From Rhodospirillaceae bacterium TMED167 (lineage in GTDB: Bacteria > Pseudomonadota > Alphaproteobacteria > Rhodospirillales_A > UBA2165): 43,656 nucleotides of DNA. Below the pieces are notes generated by a model. The model was not told where the DNA came from, searched no databases, and worked only from the letters and a program-made list of their open reading frames with translations. Numbering within the stretch: the stretch's first letter is position 1; the number at the start of each line of letters is the position of its first letter. A program made the position numbers and the translations under genes. Where the stretch lies: contig NHHQ01000038.1 in NCBI GenBank assembly GCA_002170915.1, forward strand, positions 1-43,656, in the 5' to 3' direction. Shown here one piece after another: positions 7,993-15,817 of this stretch.

Positions 7993-9156
7993 TTATGCGG
8001 CTTTCGGCTGAAGGTTATCCGCTTTCGCGTTTACCTCGTCCGTTACCTGCTCCATCGCATAATCGTCGCCTATGAAGCCCCAGCATTCATCCGAATCAAC
8101 GAATGACCATTCAGGCTCTTCAGCGGTGCCGATATTTTCAAAGGAGGCAGACACGATTCCGAAAGTGCTACCGGCCAGCCACTGGTTGTAAGACTCCAAA
8201 GCGCTCTCGGCCAACTCGACCGCTGCTCTCCGGCGTCCTGCTTCCAGGACAGATTCCCTCTCCAGCTTTCGCCGGGGAAGTTTCAAGGACTCAGCTTGGT
8301 TGCTTAGCCAGTCGAACGCTTCATGCCAGTGTTTGAACTGAGGGGACATTTCACCGCCCCATCGCCCATCAACCTCAGCATAGAAACGCTTGCGACCGCT
8401 GCCACGAGTCCACGAGCCGTTATCCTTCACTTCACCATAGGCGTAGACTGCGGCACGGCGTTCGATCTCCTCCTTCGCGCATTGGTCCGGAATCCAGACG
8501 CCTGCACCTGTAGAGGTATCCCACCGGCATTGCATACCTTGCCCAGTGATCGACCAAACCTGTCCTCCATGCTCATAGCAATCCAGGACAACCGCATCGC
8601 GGTCGCCTATCAGCCCTTCGGAACGTAGTTCCTGCCAGACTTGCTCTCTCACGGAGTCAGTGAAGTCGAAGTCATATATGTCAGAGGCCCCATAGCAGTA
8701 TTCGCCATCGGTCTCTCTCCATAGCTTGGCTGCGCGTCGTTTGTAATAGGCATCATCCTTTCGAGCCGTAGGCCCTGCGGATTCGTTCGCCCATTCAATG
8801 AACTCCGCCGACTGCATGGCAGCCTCAATCCAGGGCCTGCGAAGACGACTGGTAAAGTCATCAACCAAGTCCAGGTCTGGCTCCCAGTCAGAATCCAAAG
8901 CCAAGGCTTCCTGCATTTCACTGTGATTCCGTGAATGGCGATGAGCAGAATGGATCTTGCCCATGCCGTCACAGTCCTCCAGCGGGTTTTGGCAGTCAGA
9001 ATCGTCGGACAAATACCCCACAATCAGGGTTGTGCCGACGAGACGTTTTGCAGGTGTGTGATAGTCCATGATTGGCGACGCATCGAACGGCAGTTCGAGG
9101 TCGGACAAAGCGATGGATTCCACAGACTCAGTTGTCGCATTGTGTTGAACGGACAT
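7993..9156 (-). CDS. Hypothetical protein, 387 aa
   Basis: The family is not recognised. It is an acidic soluble protein with many Trp residues (about 18), spread through the length as in WEPDLD, WGGEMSPQFKHWHEAFDWL and ECWGFIGDDY, and no signal peptide, transmembrane helix or nucleotide-binding motif. AAGGAGAG precedes ATG 9154-9156. Its place between a DEDDh exonuclease and two small hypotheticals in operon iii suggests a maintenance role, but no activity can be named. Confidence 0.75.
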   Translation of the reverse strand: MSVQHNATTESVESIALSDLELPFDASPIMDYHTPAKRLVGTTLIVGYLSDDSDCQNPLEDCDGMGKIHSAHRHSRNHSEMQEALALDSDWEPDLDLVDDFTSRLRRPWIEAAMQSAEFIEWANESAGPTARKDDAYYKRRAAKLWRETDGEYCYGASDIYDFDFTDSVREQVWQELRSEGLIGDRDAVVLDCYEHGGQVWSITGQGMQCRWDTSTGAGVWIPDQCAKEEIERRAAVYAYGEVKDNGSWTRGSGRKRFYAEVDGRWGGEMSPQFKHWHEAFDWLSNQAESLKLPRRKLERESVLEAGRRRAAVELAESALESYNQWLAGSTFGIVSASFENIGTAEEPEWSFVDSDECWGFIGDDYAMEQVTDEVNAKADNLQPKAA

Positions 9157-9245
9157 AGTTACTCTCCTTACTTGAGATGGCGCAATTCCGCCCGAGCCGG
9201 GGGCGCTGCGCGTTTGGTTTCATTGGTAGATAGAGGATGTGAGAA

Positions 9246-9875
9246 TCATAACTTCATATTCTCAATCATGGTTTGGAGGGTTTTCGTGTAGCTTTTCAGC
9301 TCATCAAAGCTCTCCTGAATATCTGCCAAAGCAGTGTGTCCGTACTGCTTTTCGGGTGGATTGAAACCTACCCAGTTCCAAGCTGTACGTTCCAGCAGCG
9401 CTATCGCACTGATGTCGATTTTCCGGTAATGAAAGTGATTGGCGAGTTCGGGCATCTGAGCCCCAATGAAGTTCATATCGAACCCCACGCTATTACCAAA
9501 CACTATCGAACCGGTACGTTCTTTACGGTCGTAAGGCATCGCTCCGACCGATTCCAAACGCTGGATGATATAAGCTGCGGCATCTTCAACGCTGTCAGCC
9601 AGGTAGTTGTGGCCGCCGCCTTCCGCCAGCACTTCAAGCAAGCCTGATTTCTCATGCTGCTCCTTGGCCCAGGGATCCATCTTGTCGAGAGATTCCTGGC
9701 TTTGGCGAATGCCAACGGAGAAGGCGTCTGCTTTCTGAAGGTCTGATGTTGCCACCAGAACCCCGATCTCCAGGATTGGGTAGTAAGCCGCCCCATGGAC
9801 TCGTTGGCCGTCGATTTCGATGTATCCGTCAAGTCCACCGGACTCAATATCAATTCCTACAAGGGAAATGGACAT
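9246..9875 (-). CDS. DEDDh 3'-5' exonuclease (DnaQ/oligoribonuclease-like), 209 aa
   Basis: The metal-binding residues of the RNase H-fold DEDD exonucleases are all visible: D9 and E11 in GIDIESGG (ExoI), D133 in NSVGFDMNF (ExoII), and H180/D185 in GHTALAD (ExoIII), which makes it the DEDDh type. Length is close to oligoribonuclease (about 180 aa) and to DnaQ-type domains. It would remove nucleotides from 3' ends of short RNA or single-stranded DNA; the substrate cannot be told. It is the first gene after an internal copy of the structured element (9970-10060). Two leader hairpins (TCCCAAGG/CCTGGGA and AGCTGGTGG/CTACCAGCT) precede its start. Confidence 0.85.
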   Translation of the reverse strand: MSISLVGIDIESGGLDGYIEIDGQRVHGAAYYPILEIGVLVATSDLQKADAFSVGIRQSQESLDKMDPWAKEQHEKSGLLEVLAEGGGHNYLADSVEDAAAYIIQRLESVGAMPYDRKERTGSIVFGNSVGFDMNFIGAQMPELANHFHYRKIDISAIALLERTAWNWVGFNPPEKQYGHTALADIQESFDELKSYTKTLQTMIENMKL

Positions 9876-9969
9876 AGTTGCACCTCATTTGGGATGAGCT
9901 GGTAGACCCGTGATGGACCACCAGCTTTAGAATGAAAGTCCCAGGGCGTTAACCTTGGGATAGTTGAAT

Positions 9970-10060
9970 GCTGTTTGTTTTAGGTGACCAGCTATCACAC
10001 TAAGCGTCCAGGACGCTTTCCGCGTCACTCTGCTACCTTGATCCAGAGTGACCCGGAAAA
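9970..10060 (-). ncRNA. Structured element, copy 2 (internal to operon iii)
   Basis: The primary sequence of the stems differs widely from other copies while the pairing is kept. P1 is an 8-bp AAGCGTCC/GGACGCTT hairpin (10002-10018) instead of CTCTC/GAGAG. P3 is GTGA-TAGCTGG-TCAC (9984-9998). P2 is a long CAGAGTGAC/GTCACTCTG stem (10024-10032 with 10044-10052, extended by TTTCCG/CGGAAA). The tail ends at 9970. It lies between 10105 and 9875 with no activator box nearby. Confidence 0.75.
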
Positions 10061-10104
10061 CGCCGGAGAGAGGCCCGCAGGCCCCTCTCCAACGCTATGC
10101 AAGG

Positions 10105-10479
10105 TTATCCCTGGCAGGATTCCCTTGCTTTTCGCCTTTCCAACCGACGCAGAACATCGAGGGTTTGGTCTCGAAGTGTTGCAGGGGCGTACCCCAGCTC
10201 CGAGCAGCAAACAACGAACGAGAACGGAGCGATGTCGTTGGACATCATCCACTCCAGCGTTTCTTGCTTGATCCCCTCACCAGCTCGACCATCGGCCAGA
10301 ACTCTCAGGCTGTGCCATAGAAAACCTTCTCGAAGCTCTTCAATGGCTTTTTCAGTCCATTCAAACCGGGGCTCGAAGGGAATGATGTCGGCTGAACGTG
10401 CAGGCTCTGGCGAACCAAACAAATCCAGCTCTAGTTGGACTCCACCCGGAGGCGGAAAGTCTAAACGTGCTGCTTTCAT
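10105..10479 (-). CDS. Hypothetical protein, 124 aa
   Basis: The family is not recognised. The first 30 residues are Pro-rich. The C-terminal half (residues 75-120, WMMSNDIAPFSFVVCCSELG and a following basic helix) has the spacing of a helix-turn-helix, which would suit a small DNA-binding protein; this is inference only. The start at 10477-10479 has GAGGAG and a leader hairpin with CCCC/GGGG arms. Confidence 0.7.
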   Translation of the reverse strand: MKAARLDFPPPGGVQLELDLFGSPEPARSADIIPFEPRFEWTEKAIEELREGFLWHSLRVLADGRAGEGIKQETLEWMMSNDIAPFSFVVCCSELGYAPATLRDQTLDVLRRLERRKARESCQG

Positions 10480-10570
10480 GGGTATCTCCTCTGCTTATCA
10501 GGGAGGCCCAATAACCCCATAGGGGCAAAGAGCCCCCGTAGGGTTGCAGTCAGTCATATCAAATTGATAC

Positions 10571-10759
10571 TCAGCACTTATGATCGCTAATGCGGGATTC
10601 TAACCAGCTACCCAGCGTTCTAAGTTCACTGCGAATCACTGGGTCGCTTTGCTTATCGGCATCCGTCGAAACGGCTTCCAACATCGCTTCCGCTTGCGCG
10701 AGAGTTTCAACATGGTTCCCAGGGAACCGGACGTGTTGCTGTGTATGTTGCGTGTTCAT
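10571..10759 (-). CDS. Hypothetical protein, 62 aa
   Basis: The family is not recognised. A longer reading with 11 more N-terminal residues is open, but GGAG stands 5 nt before ATG 10757-10759, and the upstream part is the leader hairpin. It is a small soluble protein, probably helical, with His/Gln at the start. Confidence 0.6.
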   Translation of the reverse strand: MNTQHTQQHVRFPGNHVETLAQAEAMLEAVSTDADKQSDPVIRSELRTLGSWLESRISDHKC

Positions 10760-10845
10760 AGTCACTCCAATTTGACGAGGGCCACCGCCCAATTACGGGG
10801 ATGGCCCCCTGATTTGAGGTCACGCCGGAAACAACCGGCGCAGTT

Positions 10846-11082
10846 TCAGTCCTGGTGGTCGAGTACGACCTCGGTGGTTGCGCTCGCGCAGCACACCAAG
10901 ATCTCCCCTTCTGCCAGGTAGGCCAACGGCTCCTCCAGGTAAGTCACCTCACCTTTTAACAGCCGCTTTTTGCACATCCCGCAGATGCCGCTTCGACAAT
11001 GCGTCTCTACAGGAATGTGTTTCTTCTCCATTTGCGCCAGCAGCGTTTCTTCGCTGGGTTGAAGGAGTATCTCCATGGTCAT
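10846..11082 (-). CDS. 2Fe-2S ferredoxin-like protein, 78 aa
   Basis: Plant-type [2Fe-2S] cluster ligands are present as C29-x4-C34-x2-C37 (CRSGICGMC) and C64, the classic C-x4-C-x2-C-x(26-29)-C pattern. It is a small cytosolic electron carrier. The length is similar to YfaE, the ferredoxin that keeps class I ribonucleotide reductase active, so support of nucleotide supply during plasmid replication is a possible role (inference). The start is ATG 11080-11082 with CGGAG; 9 extra upstream codons are open but belong to the leader. It lies directly downstream of a DNA methylase gene. Confidence 0.85.
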   Translation of the reverse strand: MTMEILLQPSEETLLAQMEKKHIPVETHCRSGICGMCKKRLLKGEVTYLEEPLAYLAEGEILVCCASATTEVVLDHQD

Positions 11083-11143
11083 TCGTCTCCGATTAGAGGG
11101 AATGACCATCCCCAGAGGGTGTCACCCCCAGAGGGTTGGTAAA

Positions 11144-12025
11144 TCATTGAGCAAGTGCATAAACACCGGTCTCAACACGATTGAAGAAGCGTTCGTCTTG
11201 TAACACCTGTCTAACCTTGGCTTGCCAATGGTTGTTCTGACGGTGCTGAGCAAACGGCTCCATCGAGGCGTATATTTCGTCCAGCTTCATGGTCTTCCCC
11301 TGAAGAACGCGACGCACTGCCGCCTTCCAGGTTGTGGCTACCATGTTCATGGCCCGCCTATGGGTTTCCATCAGGAAAACCAGTGACGGAGCTTTGTCTC
11401 GACGAAACACAAGCAGCTTCTCATGAGCGATGCGGATCAAGCGGCCTGAGTAGTCTCTTCGATCACTGACGCAGTTGTACTGCATCTTGATAATCTCATC
11501 GACCAGCTTCCCAGGTGCAATGCGCTCAACTAAGCTGGACAGGTTGTAGTAATTCCCGTCTCTGCGAAGGTTGCCCATGAGGATCCCGTAGTGGCCGCCT
11601 TTCTCACAGGCGTCATGAATATTCATGACCGCCAGCTCCAGCGACTCTACGAATTGCGGCAGGTCCATGCGGCTCATGTCCCATTTATTGGGCTCGCCCC
11701 ACTCCTTCCCCGAATACTGAAGCATGTCCCAGTAAGGCGGGTGCCACCAAACAAGGTGGGCCTCTTCGCCAAGGTGAGTCTTGAAGTCGTCCGTTAGCAG
11801 GTTGAACCCTCGATGAAGGTCTGTCCCTTTGAAACGAACACCAAGCTCTTTGGCTACATCCTCACTGGTCCCGCCTCCGACGCTCGGGTCTGCGACCAAT
11901 CCGTTCTTGTTTCGCATGAAGGACTCAATGAAATCCTTCACGATGAAACCGGAGCAGTTGCCCCGGTATTTGTTGTTGCCCCAGTGCCCGCGTGACGGGT
12001 AGGAACATACAGATGCGTTAAACAT
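11144..12025 (-). CDS. DNA methyltransferase of the N6-adenine/N4-cytosine type, 293 aa
   Basis: S-adenosylmethionine-binding motif I is seen as DPSVGGGTS (46-54) followed by a GTDLH acidic strand (67-71), and the catalytic motif IV as HPPYW (95-99). The usual first residue of motif IV is D, N or S; here it is H, the main oddity. The C-terminal 100 residues are basic and helical and may form the target-recognition part. No restriction partner is seen. GGAGAG precedes ATG 12023-12025, with a CAGGGGC/GCCCCTG leader hairpin. Confidence 0.82.
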   Translation of the reverse strand: MFNASVCSYPSRGHWGNNKYRGNCSGFIVKDFIESFMRNKNGLVADPSVGGGTSEDVAKELGVRFKGTDLHRGFNLLTDDFKTHLGEEAHLVWWHPPYWDMLQYSGKEWGEPNKWDMSRMDLPQFVESLELAVMNIHDACEKGGHYGILMGNLRRDGNYYNLSSLVERIAPGKLVDEIIKMQYNCVSDRRDYSGRLIRIAHEKLLVFRRDKAPSLVFLMETHRRAMNMVATTWKAAVRRVLQGKTMKLDEIYASMEPFAQHRQNNHWQAKVRQVLQDERFFNRVETGVYALAQ

Positions 12026-12094
12026 GGCTACTCTCCGTGAGGAGGGCCAACACGCTCCCCTACAGGGGCGAGCGGCCCCTGTTAAGGGTTTGAT

Positions 12095-12595
12095 TCAAGC
12101 GTTGTCCGCATACCACGAAGCAATACTATTGCGGTCTCTTGTGAACGCCGTTTTATCTGGCGCTTTCATCATGACCACATCACCTTCACAGTAAGTGCAG
12201 AGTTTCAGTTCATCTTCATTTGCCCAGAACACGTTGCACCCGGATTCCTGAAAAATCACTTCCCAGCCAGAATGGCGGAGAAAGCGGCAGGAGAAATCCA
12301 GGGAGTCACCGAAAGGGAAATTGAAGCGTTCCATCACTGAGCCGTTTTCGGTCAGCTCAGGTTTGACGTTTCCGGTTTTCAAGCGCTTTTTAATGAGGCG
12401 CTTAGTCCAGCGGAGTCTTGCAAACAGCTTGTTGCTTTCGTCCTTGTAGCAGTCAGGGTTTCGCTTTCGCCAATAGAGCTTTGCGAAAATCTCCCCATCC
12501 AGGTGCTGCATCTGGTTTCGGTTCAGAGAACCGAGATACCGACTCAGCGCTTTAGACTGGAACATAACGGATTCAAGATTTGCGAGAGTGTTCAT
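12095..12595 (-). CDS. Hypothetical protein, 166 aa
   Basis: The family is not recognised. Residues 35-75 are strongly basic (RLRWTKRLIKKRLK), and the C-terminal half has isolated Cys residues (SCRFLRH, GCNVFW, LCTYC) but no tidy zinc pattern. A nucleic-acid contact is possible, not shown. The start has CGGAGA and a leader hairpin with CCAtCAG/CTGgTGG arms. Confidence 0.72.
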   Translation of the reverse strand: MNTLANLESVMFQSKALSRYLGSLNRNQMQHLDGEIFAKLYWRKRNPDCYKDESNKLFARLRWTKRLIKKRLKTGNVKPELTENGSVMERFNFPFGDSLDFSCRFLRHSGWEVIFQESGCNVFWANEDELKLCTYCEGDVVMMKAPDKTAFTRDRNSIASWYADNA

Positions 12596-12667
12596 GATGT
12601 GTCTCCGAGGTTTTAGAGACCACCAGTCCCCCTTGGGGCTGATGGCCCCCGAAGGGTTATTTCAAAG

Positions 12668-13222
12668 TTATGTCCGAGGATTGGCGAAGCGAATGGCTTT
12701 ACCCATGAAATCAGCCATGAGACGGTTGCCCGTCGAACTGAAATAGGCTTGCCACTCTTTCCACCCACCAACGGCTGACACCGAGTTTGGCGACTCGAAC
12801 AATCCCCAAATTCTCAACTCGCAACCTCTCTCAAGAACTTGCGTAACCTGTTCGGTCAACTGTTCGCGAGACATGGTTGAGCTGATATTGCAGGGGGGCT
12901 GCATGATGAGCTTTTCAGCTTCCTCGAAGGTCGTTTTCTCAACCAGGCCGGTTGTAGTATCGACAATGAACGGGACCACATCTTGTCCGTGGTTACCCCA
13001 CAGCCAATGCGTGATGTATCCCGGATCAACTCCGAGCTGCGCAGGAACCAGGATGGTTCCACAGGTTCTCAATAACCAGACGAGCTTTGTGCCTTTAAAA
13101 CGATTCAGCGACTCAAGGTCCGCTTCCAAATCATTTTGGTAAAGCTCGGGAAGTTTGAGGGATGCCGCTACGTGCTCCATAGTGGCTTTGATTCTATCAA
13201 TTTGATCTGCATGGTGGGTCAT
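12668..13222 (-). CDS. Hypothetical protein, 184 aa, first gene of operon iii
   Basis: The family is not recognised. It is a soluble mixed alpha/beta protein with a middle segment of hydrophobic beta strands (residues 48-90) and no membrane segment. It is the first gene downstream of the activator-box promoter 13423-13474 and structured element copy 3. AGGAG precedes ATG 13220-13222. Confidence 0.75.
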   Translation of the reverse strand: MTHHADQIDRIKATMEHVAASLKLPELYQNDLEADLESLNRFKGTKLVWLLRTCGTILVPAQLGVDPGYITHWLWGNHGQDVVPFIVDTTTGLVEKTTFEEAEKLIMQPPCNISSTMSREQLTEQVTQVLERGCELRIWGLFESPNSVSAVGGWKEWQAYFSSTGNRLMADFMGKAIRFANPRT

Positions 13223-13299
13223 GGTGCTTCTCCTAACATGTATGTTCGGGACGCACCAGTCCCCTTTAGGGCTGAGCGCCCCGGAGGGGTTTATGAAAT

Positions 13300-13396
13300 T
13301 TGCTGTTTGTTTGGGGAGGCCAGCTACCTCTTTTCACTCTCACTGGGAGAGCAAAACCTTGTTTTCCAAGCCACTCTTATCCCATTCATGGAAAAA
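13300..13396 (-). ncRNA. Structured leader element, copy 3 (operon iii)
   Basis: P3 GAGG-TAGCTGG-CCTC at 13316-13330; P1 with CTCTC 13337-13341 and GAGAG 13347-13351; weak P2 (TTTTCCA with TGGAAAAA, 13362-13396); tail before the leader hairpin. The predicted transcript start near 13416 lies just upstream, so the whole element is in the 5' leader. Confidence 0.72.
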
Positions 13397-13422
13397 GCAC
13401 CGTGGAAAGCAGGCTTAAAGAA

Positions 13423-13474
13423 ATGTTACTCGATACGCCTGGTAGGCACCAAGCTGGTTTTGCCCGTTTAGGGC
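13423..13474 (-). promoter_or_regulatory. Activator-box promoter of operon iii
   Basis: Box GCCCTAAACGGGC (13462-13474), 33 bp, then TAACAT (13423-13428). It is placed between the 3' structure of operon ii and the leader RNA of operon iii. Confidence 0.65.
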
Positions 13475-13489
13475 GCGGGGGCTATTTAT

Positions 13490-13545
13490 CGACACAGGGG
13501 CAGGAAAGGGACTTGCAGGGCCTTTCGGCCCCACAAGTTGTGTCG
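13490..13545 (-). terminator. Nested stem-loop at the end of operon ii
   Basis: Outer arms CGACACA/TGTGTCG (13490-13496 with 13539-13545), an inner GACTTG/CAAGT pairing and an apical GGGCC-TTTC-GGCCC hairpin. It begins about 12 bp after the stop at 13557. No clear T run follows, so it may be a terminator helped by Rho, or an mRNA-end structure. Confidence 0.5.
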
Positions 13546-13556
13546 GAATATCCGAT

Positions 13557-14156
13557 TCAATGGCTCGCAAAGAGCCCCTTCTGCGCCAGCTCCTGCGCGA
13601 AGTATGGCGTCAGAACGATTGGCGAAGGGGACAGTTTCCAGCGAAGCCTTTCAGCCGTCCGTCGCAGCCCTTTGGCGGTGGAGTAGTTGTCCCAACCGGC
13701 CTCGAAACTAGCTTCAGACAGCAGAGCCTCTATTTTGGCTTCCACTTCAGCCCTCTCAGGGATGCTGGTGACTGGCTCCACCCACGTAACGGTCGATCCG
13801 GCAGCAGCACCTCCCATAATCAGGCGATGCTCTCTGTCGTAAATACGAACACTCTGAGCAGATGACCACTCCAGACAATCCTCTTCTGGGCAGATGTATT
13901 CTCGTGCAACCGCATCCAGCGCATCGTCGTGGCTATATTTTGCCAAGAATTGACTTGCCAAATCCACAGCCTCGCTCACGGTCGGCGCACCACCGACGAA
14001 ATGACTACTAGATTGAGAATACGTGCTAACTCGGTCGTTATCCAACAGCCCTATCTCCAGCTCGACATAAACGGAGAATTGTACTGAGAAGACATCTTCT
14101 CTCATGCTGCCGCCAGCCGTGTAGGGATTGGGAACGAACTTGATGTTTTGACTCAT
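13557..14156 (-). CDS. Hypothetical protein, 199 aa, last gene of operon ii
   Basis: The family is not recognised. The frame is open further upstream (to 14270), but the ribosome site GGAGTGCATC and the repeated leader place the start at ATG 14154-14156. The N-terminal half is beta-rich (FSVQFSVYVELEIGLL). A CPEEDC pair sits near residue 90, and the C-terminal part is helical. No membrane segment. Its leader is copy 2 of the three near-identical leader repeats. Confidence 0.72.
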   Translation of the reverse strand: MSQNIKFVPNPYTAGGSMREDVFSVQFSVYVELEIGLLDNDRVSTYSQSSSHFVGGAPTVSEAVDLASQFLAKYSHDDALDAVAREYICPEEDCLEWSSAQSVRIYDREHRLIMGGAAAGSTVTWVEPVTSIPERAEVEAKIEALLSEASFEAGWDNYSTAKGLRRTAERLRWKLSPSPIVLTPYFAQELAQKGLFASH

Positions 14157-14222
14157 GATGCACTCCTTACGGATGTAGAGGGCGCACCAGTAGCCCCAGG
14201 GGCACGATGCGCCCCGATGGGG
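14154..14222 (-). repeat. Leader repeat, copy 2 of 3
   Basis: Nearly identical to 6888-6958 and 19742-19812, with one mismatch noted in the GGGG/CCCC arm (CCGATGG instead of CCAATGG). Unlike the other two it is not followed by the structured element. Confidence 0.9.
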
Positions 14223-14274
14223 TATGTTATTAAGGATATTGCAGGGCTCGAAAGCACTGCAAGCTCCCAAATTT

Positions 14275-14649
14275 TTATCCAGCTTCGGATATTTTCTTTA
14301 ACGTCATCTCTCTTACTTTCTCAACACTTAATATTACTTGGCGGTCTCCTATGTTAATAGAAGCATTTTCCACCGGAACAAGTAAGTAAACCTTGTGAGA
14401 ATCATCGTAATCCCGAAATGGCTTTATTGTGCATTCAACACCATTCTTGACCATCGTTGGCCGGAATTCGCTTGCTAAAGAAAAACCATGCCGGTTTAAA
14501 AAGCTAGGAATATCTAGCTTAGGATCATCCGAATAAACCCTTTCGTACTGAGTGCCTGTAGAATAATGATGAGTTATTTCACCTATATTCACAAATGGGG
14601 CAGTCGGCATTTTTGAGTGGGGATTGGATGGATAGTAACTAGCTATCAT
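14275..14649 (-). CDS. Hypothetical protein, 124 aa, AT-rich gene
   Basis: The family is not recognised. The gene is visibly richer in A+T than its neighbours and lies next to another AT-rich gene, so the pair may be a more recent arrival. GAGGAAG precedes ATG 14647-14649. It is a mixed alpha/beta soluble protein with no motif that can be named. Confidence 0.65.
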   Translation of the reverse strand: MIASYYPSNPHSKMPTAPFVNIGEITHHYSTGTQYERVYSDDPKLDIPSFLNRHGFSLASEFRPTMVKNGVECTIKPFRDYDDSHKVYLLVPVENASINIGDRQVILSVEKVREMTLKKISEAG

Positions 14650-14728
14650 AAGAGCTTCCTCTTCAAGTTATGAAGGGGAAATGCACCCTGCTGGGGCATT
14701 CCCCCAGCAGGGTTATAATTTTATCAGA

Positions 14729-15130
14729 TCACGAAATTAAGAAACTCTGATAATCAGAAAGCGGGACGCAGAACTCGATGTAAATCTCATTATCCCCATT
14801 CCAGTCCTGTAACACTTTTATCATTTGCGTAAATTTCGCTTCAGCTTCGTCAGACGAGGTTGCTTTAACAAATCGGAGCACATCCTCTTCGTCACAAACC
14901 CTTCCAACAACAACGAACAATGCTGAACCGGAACTCCCCGCAGATGGCAAGTCAATCATTTCATGCTGGCATACTCCACAACATAAAATAGTCACTTCCT
15001 GCTCTTCGCTGTATGAAGCCTCAGTATCATTGAATACACCTCGTTCTAAAAATGGCGCTTCATGATTCTCAGGCTCCTTTACTGGTTCCAATGAACCAGG
15101 TTCACCGCAATTAATGCAATAATTGCTCAT
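14729..15130 (-). CDS. Zinc-ribbon-like hypothetical protein, 133 aa
   Basis: Two Cys pairs, CINC near residue 4 and CCGVC near residue 50, have the spacing of a zinc ribbon. The rest is acidic, with a C-terminal IYIEFCVPLSDYQ stretch. The start is ATG 15128-15130 with AGAGGAG; 12 upstream codons are open but lie in the leader. Composition is AT-rich like the next gene. Role unknown. Confidence 0.68.
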   Translation of the reverse strand: MSNYCINCGEPGSLEPVKEPENHEAPFLERGVFNDTEASYSEEQEVTILCCGVCQHEMIDLPSAGSSGSALFVVVGRVCDEEDVLRFVKATSSDEAEAKFTQMIKVLQDWNGDNEIYIEFCVPLSDYQSFLIS

Positions 15131-15212
15131 GATTATTCTCCTCTTCGTTTTAAGAAGGGGATACACACCCCTGCCGGGGGAGATCCCCTGGTAGGGTTTG
15201 TTTTAATTTCAG

Positions 15213-15362
15213 TTACGCTGGAAAAATACGCCACATGACGGTCGGAGGAAACGAATCTGCTACACGTTTCACGTTCGTATAGAGCGTGTCTTCAAAAAGA
15301 CGCTCCAGACGACGACCACCCTGACGATACACCAGCTTGAAGTCTTGAAATTTATTGTTCAT
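15213..15362 (-). CDS. Small hypothetical protein, 49 aa
   Basis: The family is not recognised. A basic short protein (QGGRRLERLF). The start ATG 15360-15362 is chosen for the TGGAGG site 5 nt upstream, rather than an open extension to 15416 that runs through the leader hairpin. It follows structured element copy 4. Confidence 0.55.
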   Translation of the reverse strand: MNNKFQDFKLVYRQGGRRLERLFEDTLYTNVKRVADSFPPTVMWRIFPA

Positions 15363-15439
15363 GGATACCTCCAGTAGAGCGAGAGGTATCCCCCAGCAGG
15401 AGATAGCCTCCCGCAAGGGTTAGTTAGTAAAAGTTGATT

Positions 15440-15563
15440 TGCTGTTTGTTTGGAGAGGCCAGCTACCTCATTTCACTCTCACAGGGAGAGCAAAACCGAT
15501 CTTTCCGGGTAACTCGAAAATCTTTCACATGTGAAAGTCCAAGCAACCTGGAAAGAAAGGTCC
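15440..15563 (-). ncRNA. Structured element, copy 4 (internal to operon ii)
   Basis: P3 GAGG-TAGCTGG-CCTC (15455-15469), P1 CTCTC/GAGAG (15476-15490), and a long imperfect P2 (GATCTTTCCGG near 15498 with CCTGGAAAGAAAGGTC from 15547). The loop of P2 contains the perfect 16-bp palindrome at 15522-15537. It lies between the genes ending at 15644 and starting at 15362; no activator box is near. Confidence 0.72.
15522..15537. repeat. Perfect 16-bp palindrome CTTTCACATGTGAAAG, copy 1
   Basis: One of three exact copies (others at 28542-28557 and 40556-40571). The two-fold symmetry suggests a dimeric DNA-binding protein site. Confidence 0.85.
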
Positions 15564-15643
15564 ACAGTAAAGGCGTTCAGGAAGGGGGTAACCTGCGGAG
15601 CACAAGGCTCCACAGGCTACTGGCGGGATAATCCCGGTTTACA

Positions 15644-15784
15644 TTAGTTGGCGTGTTTGTGACTGCCGAAGTGCTTCTTCGCCCAACATTCGAGTGAGTC
15701 TGCATTCCGGTAGGCGATCACACAAATCAGTGTGACCGCCAACACGAAACCACCAAATCCTATAAGTGCAGCGAACATATTCAT
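15644..15784 (-). CDS. Small single-pass membrane protein, 46 aa
   Basis: A short frame with a good ribosome site (TAGGAGAC directly before ATG 15782-15784). Residues 4-25 (FAALIGFGGFVLAVTLICVIAY) are one transmembrane helix, followed by a short His/Lys-rich tail ending KHAN. No family recognised. It follows the 71-aa membrane protein in the same operon. Confidence 0.6.
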   Translation of the reverse strand: MNMFAALIGFGGFVLAVTLICVIAYRNADSLECWAKKHFGSHKHAN

Positions 15785-15817
15785 GTCTCCTAGTCTAGCA
15801 CTTTGCCAAAAACTTCA

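Larger units (their letters stand above)
13223..13556 (-). promoter_or_regulatory. Regulatory region of operon iii (334 bp without a gene)
   Basis: From the gene outward this stretch holds: ribosome site and GC hairpin of the 184-aa gene, structured element copy 3 (13300-13396), predicted -10 TAACAT and activator box, then a nested stem-loop at 13490-13545 that follows the stop of the upstream gene. I see no open frame with a ribosome site in it. Confidence 0.7.

Noticed and set aside
3800..12025. A classical restriction-modification system
   Set aside because: Two methyltransferases are present, but no endonuclease-like gene is next to either.
13557..14270. Longer N-terminal versions of several genes (to 14270, 19993, 18373, 33815, 32642, 36546)
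   Set aside because: The extensions translate leader hairpins or upstream coding sequence, share the same peptide at 14270 and 19993 because of the leader repeat, and lack ribosome sites. The inner ATGs have them.
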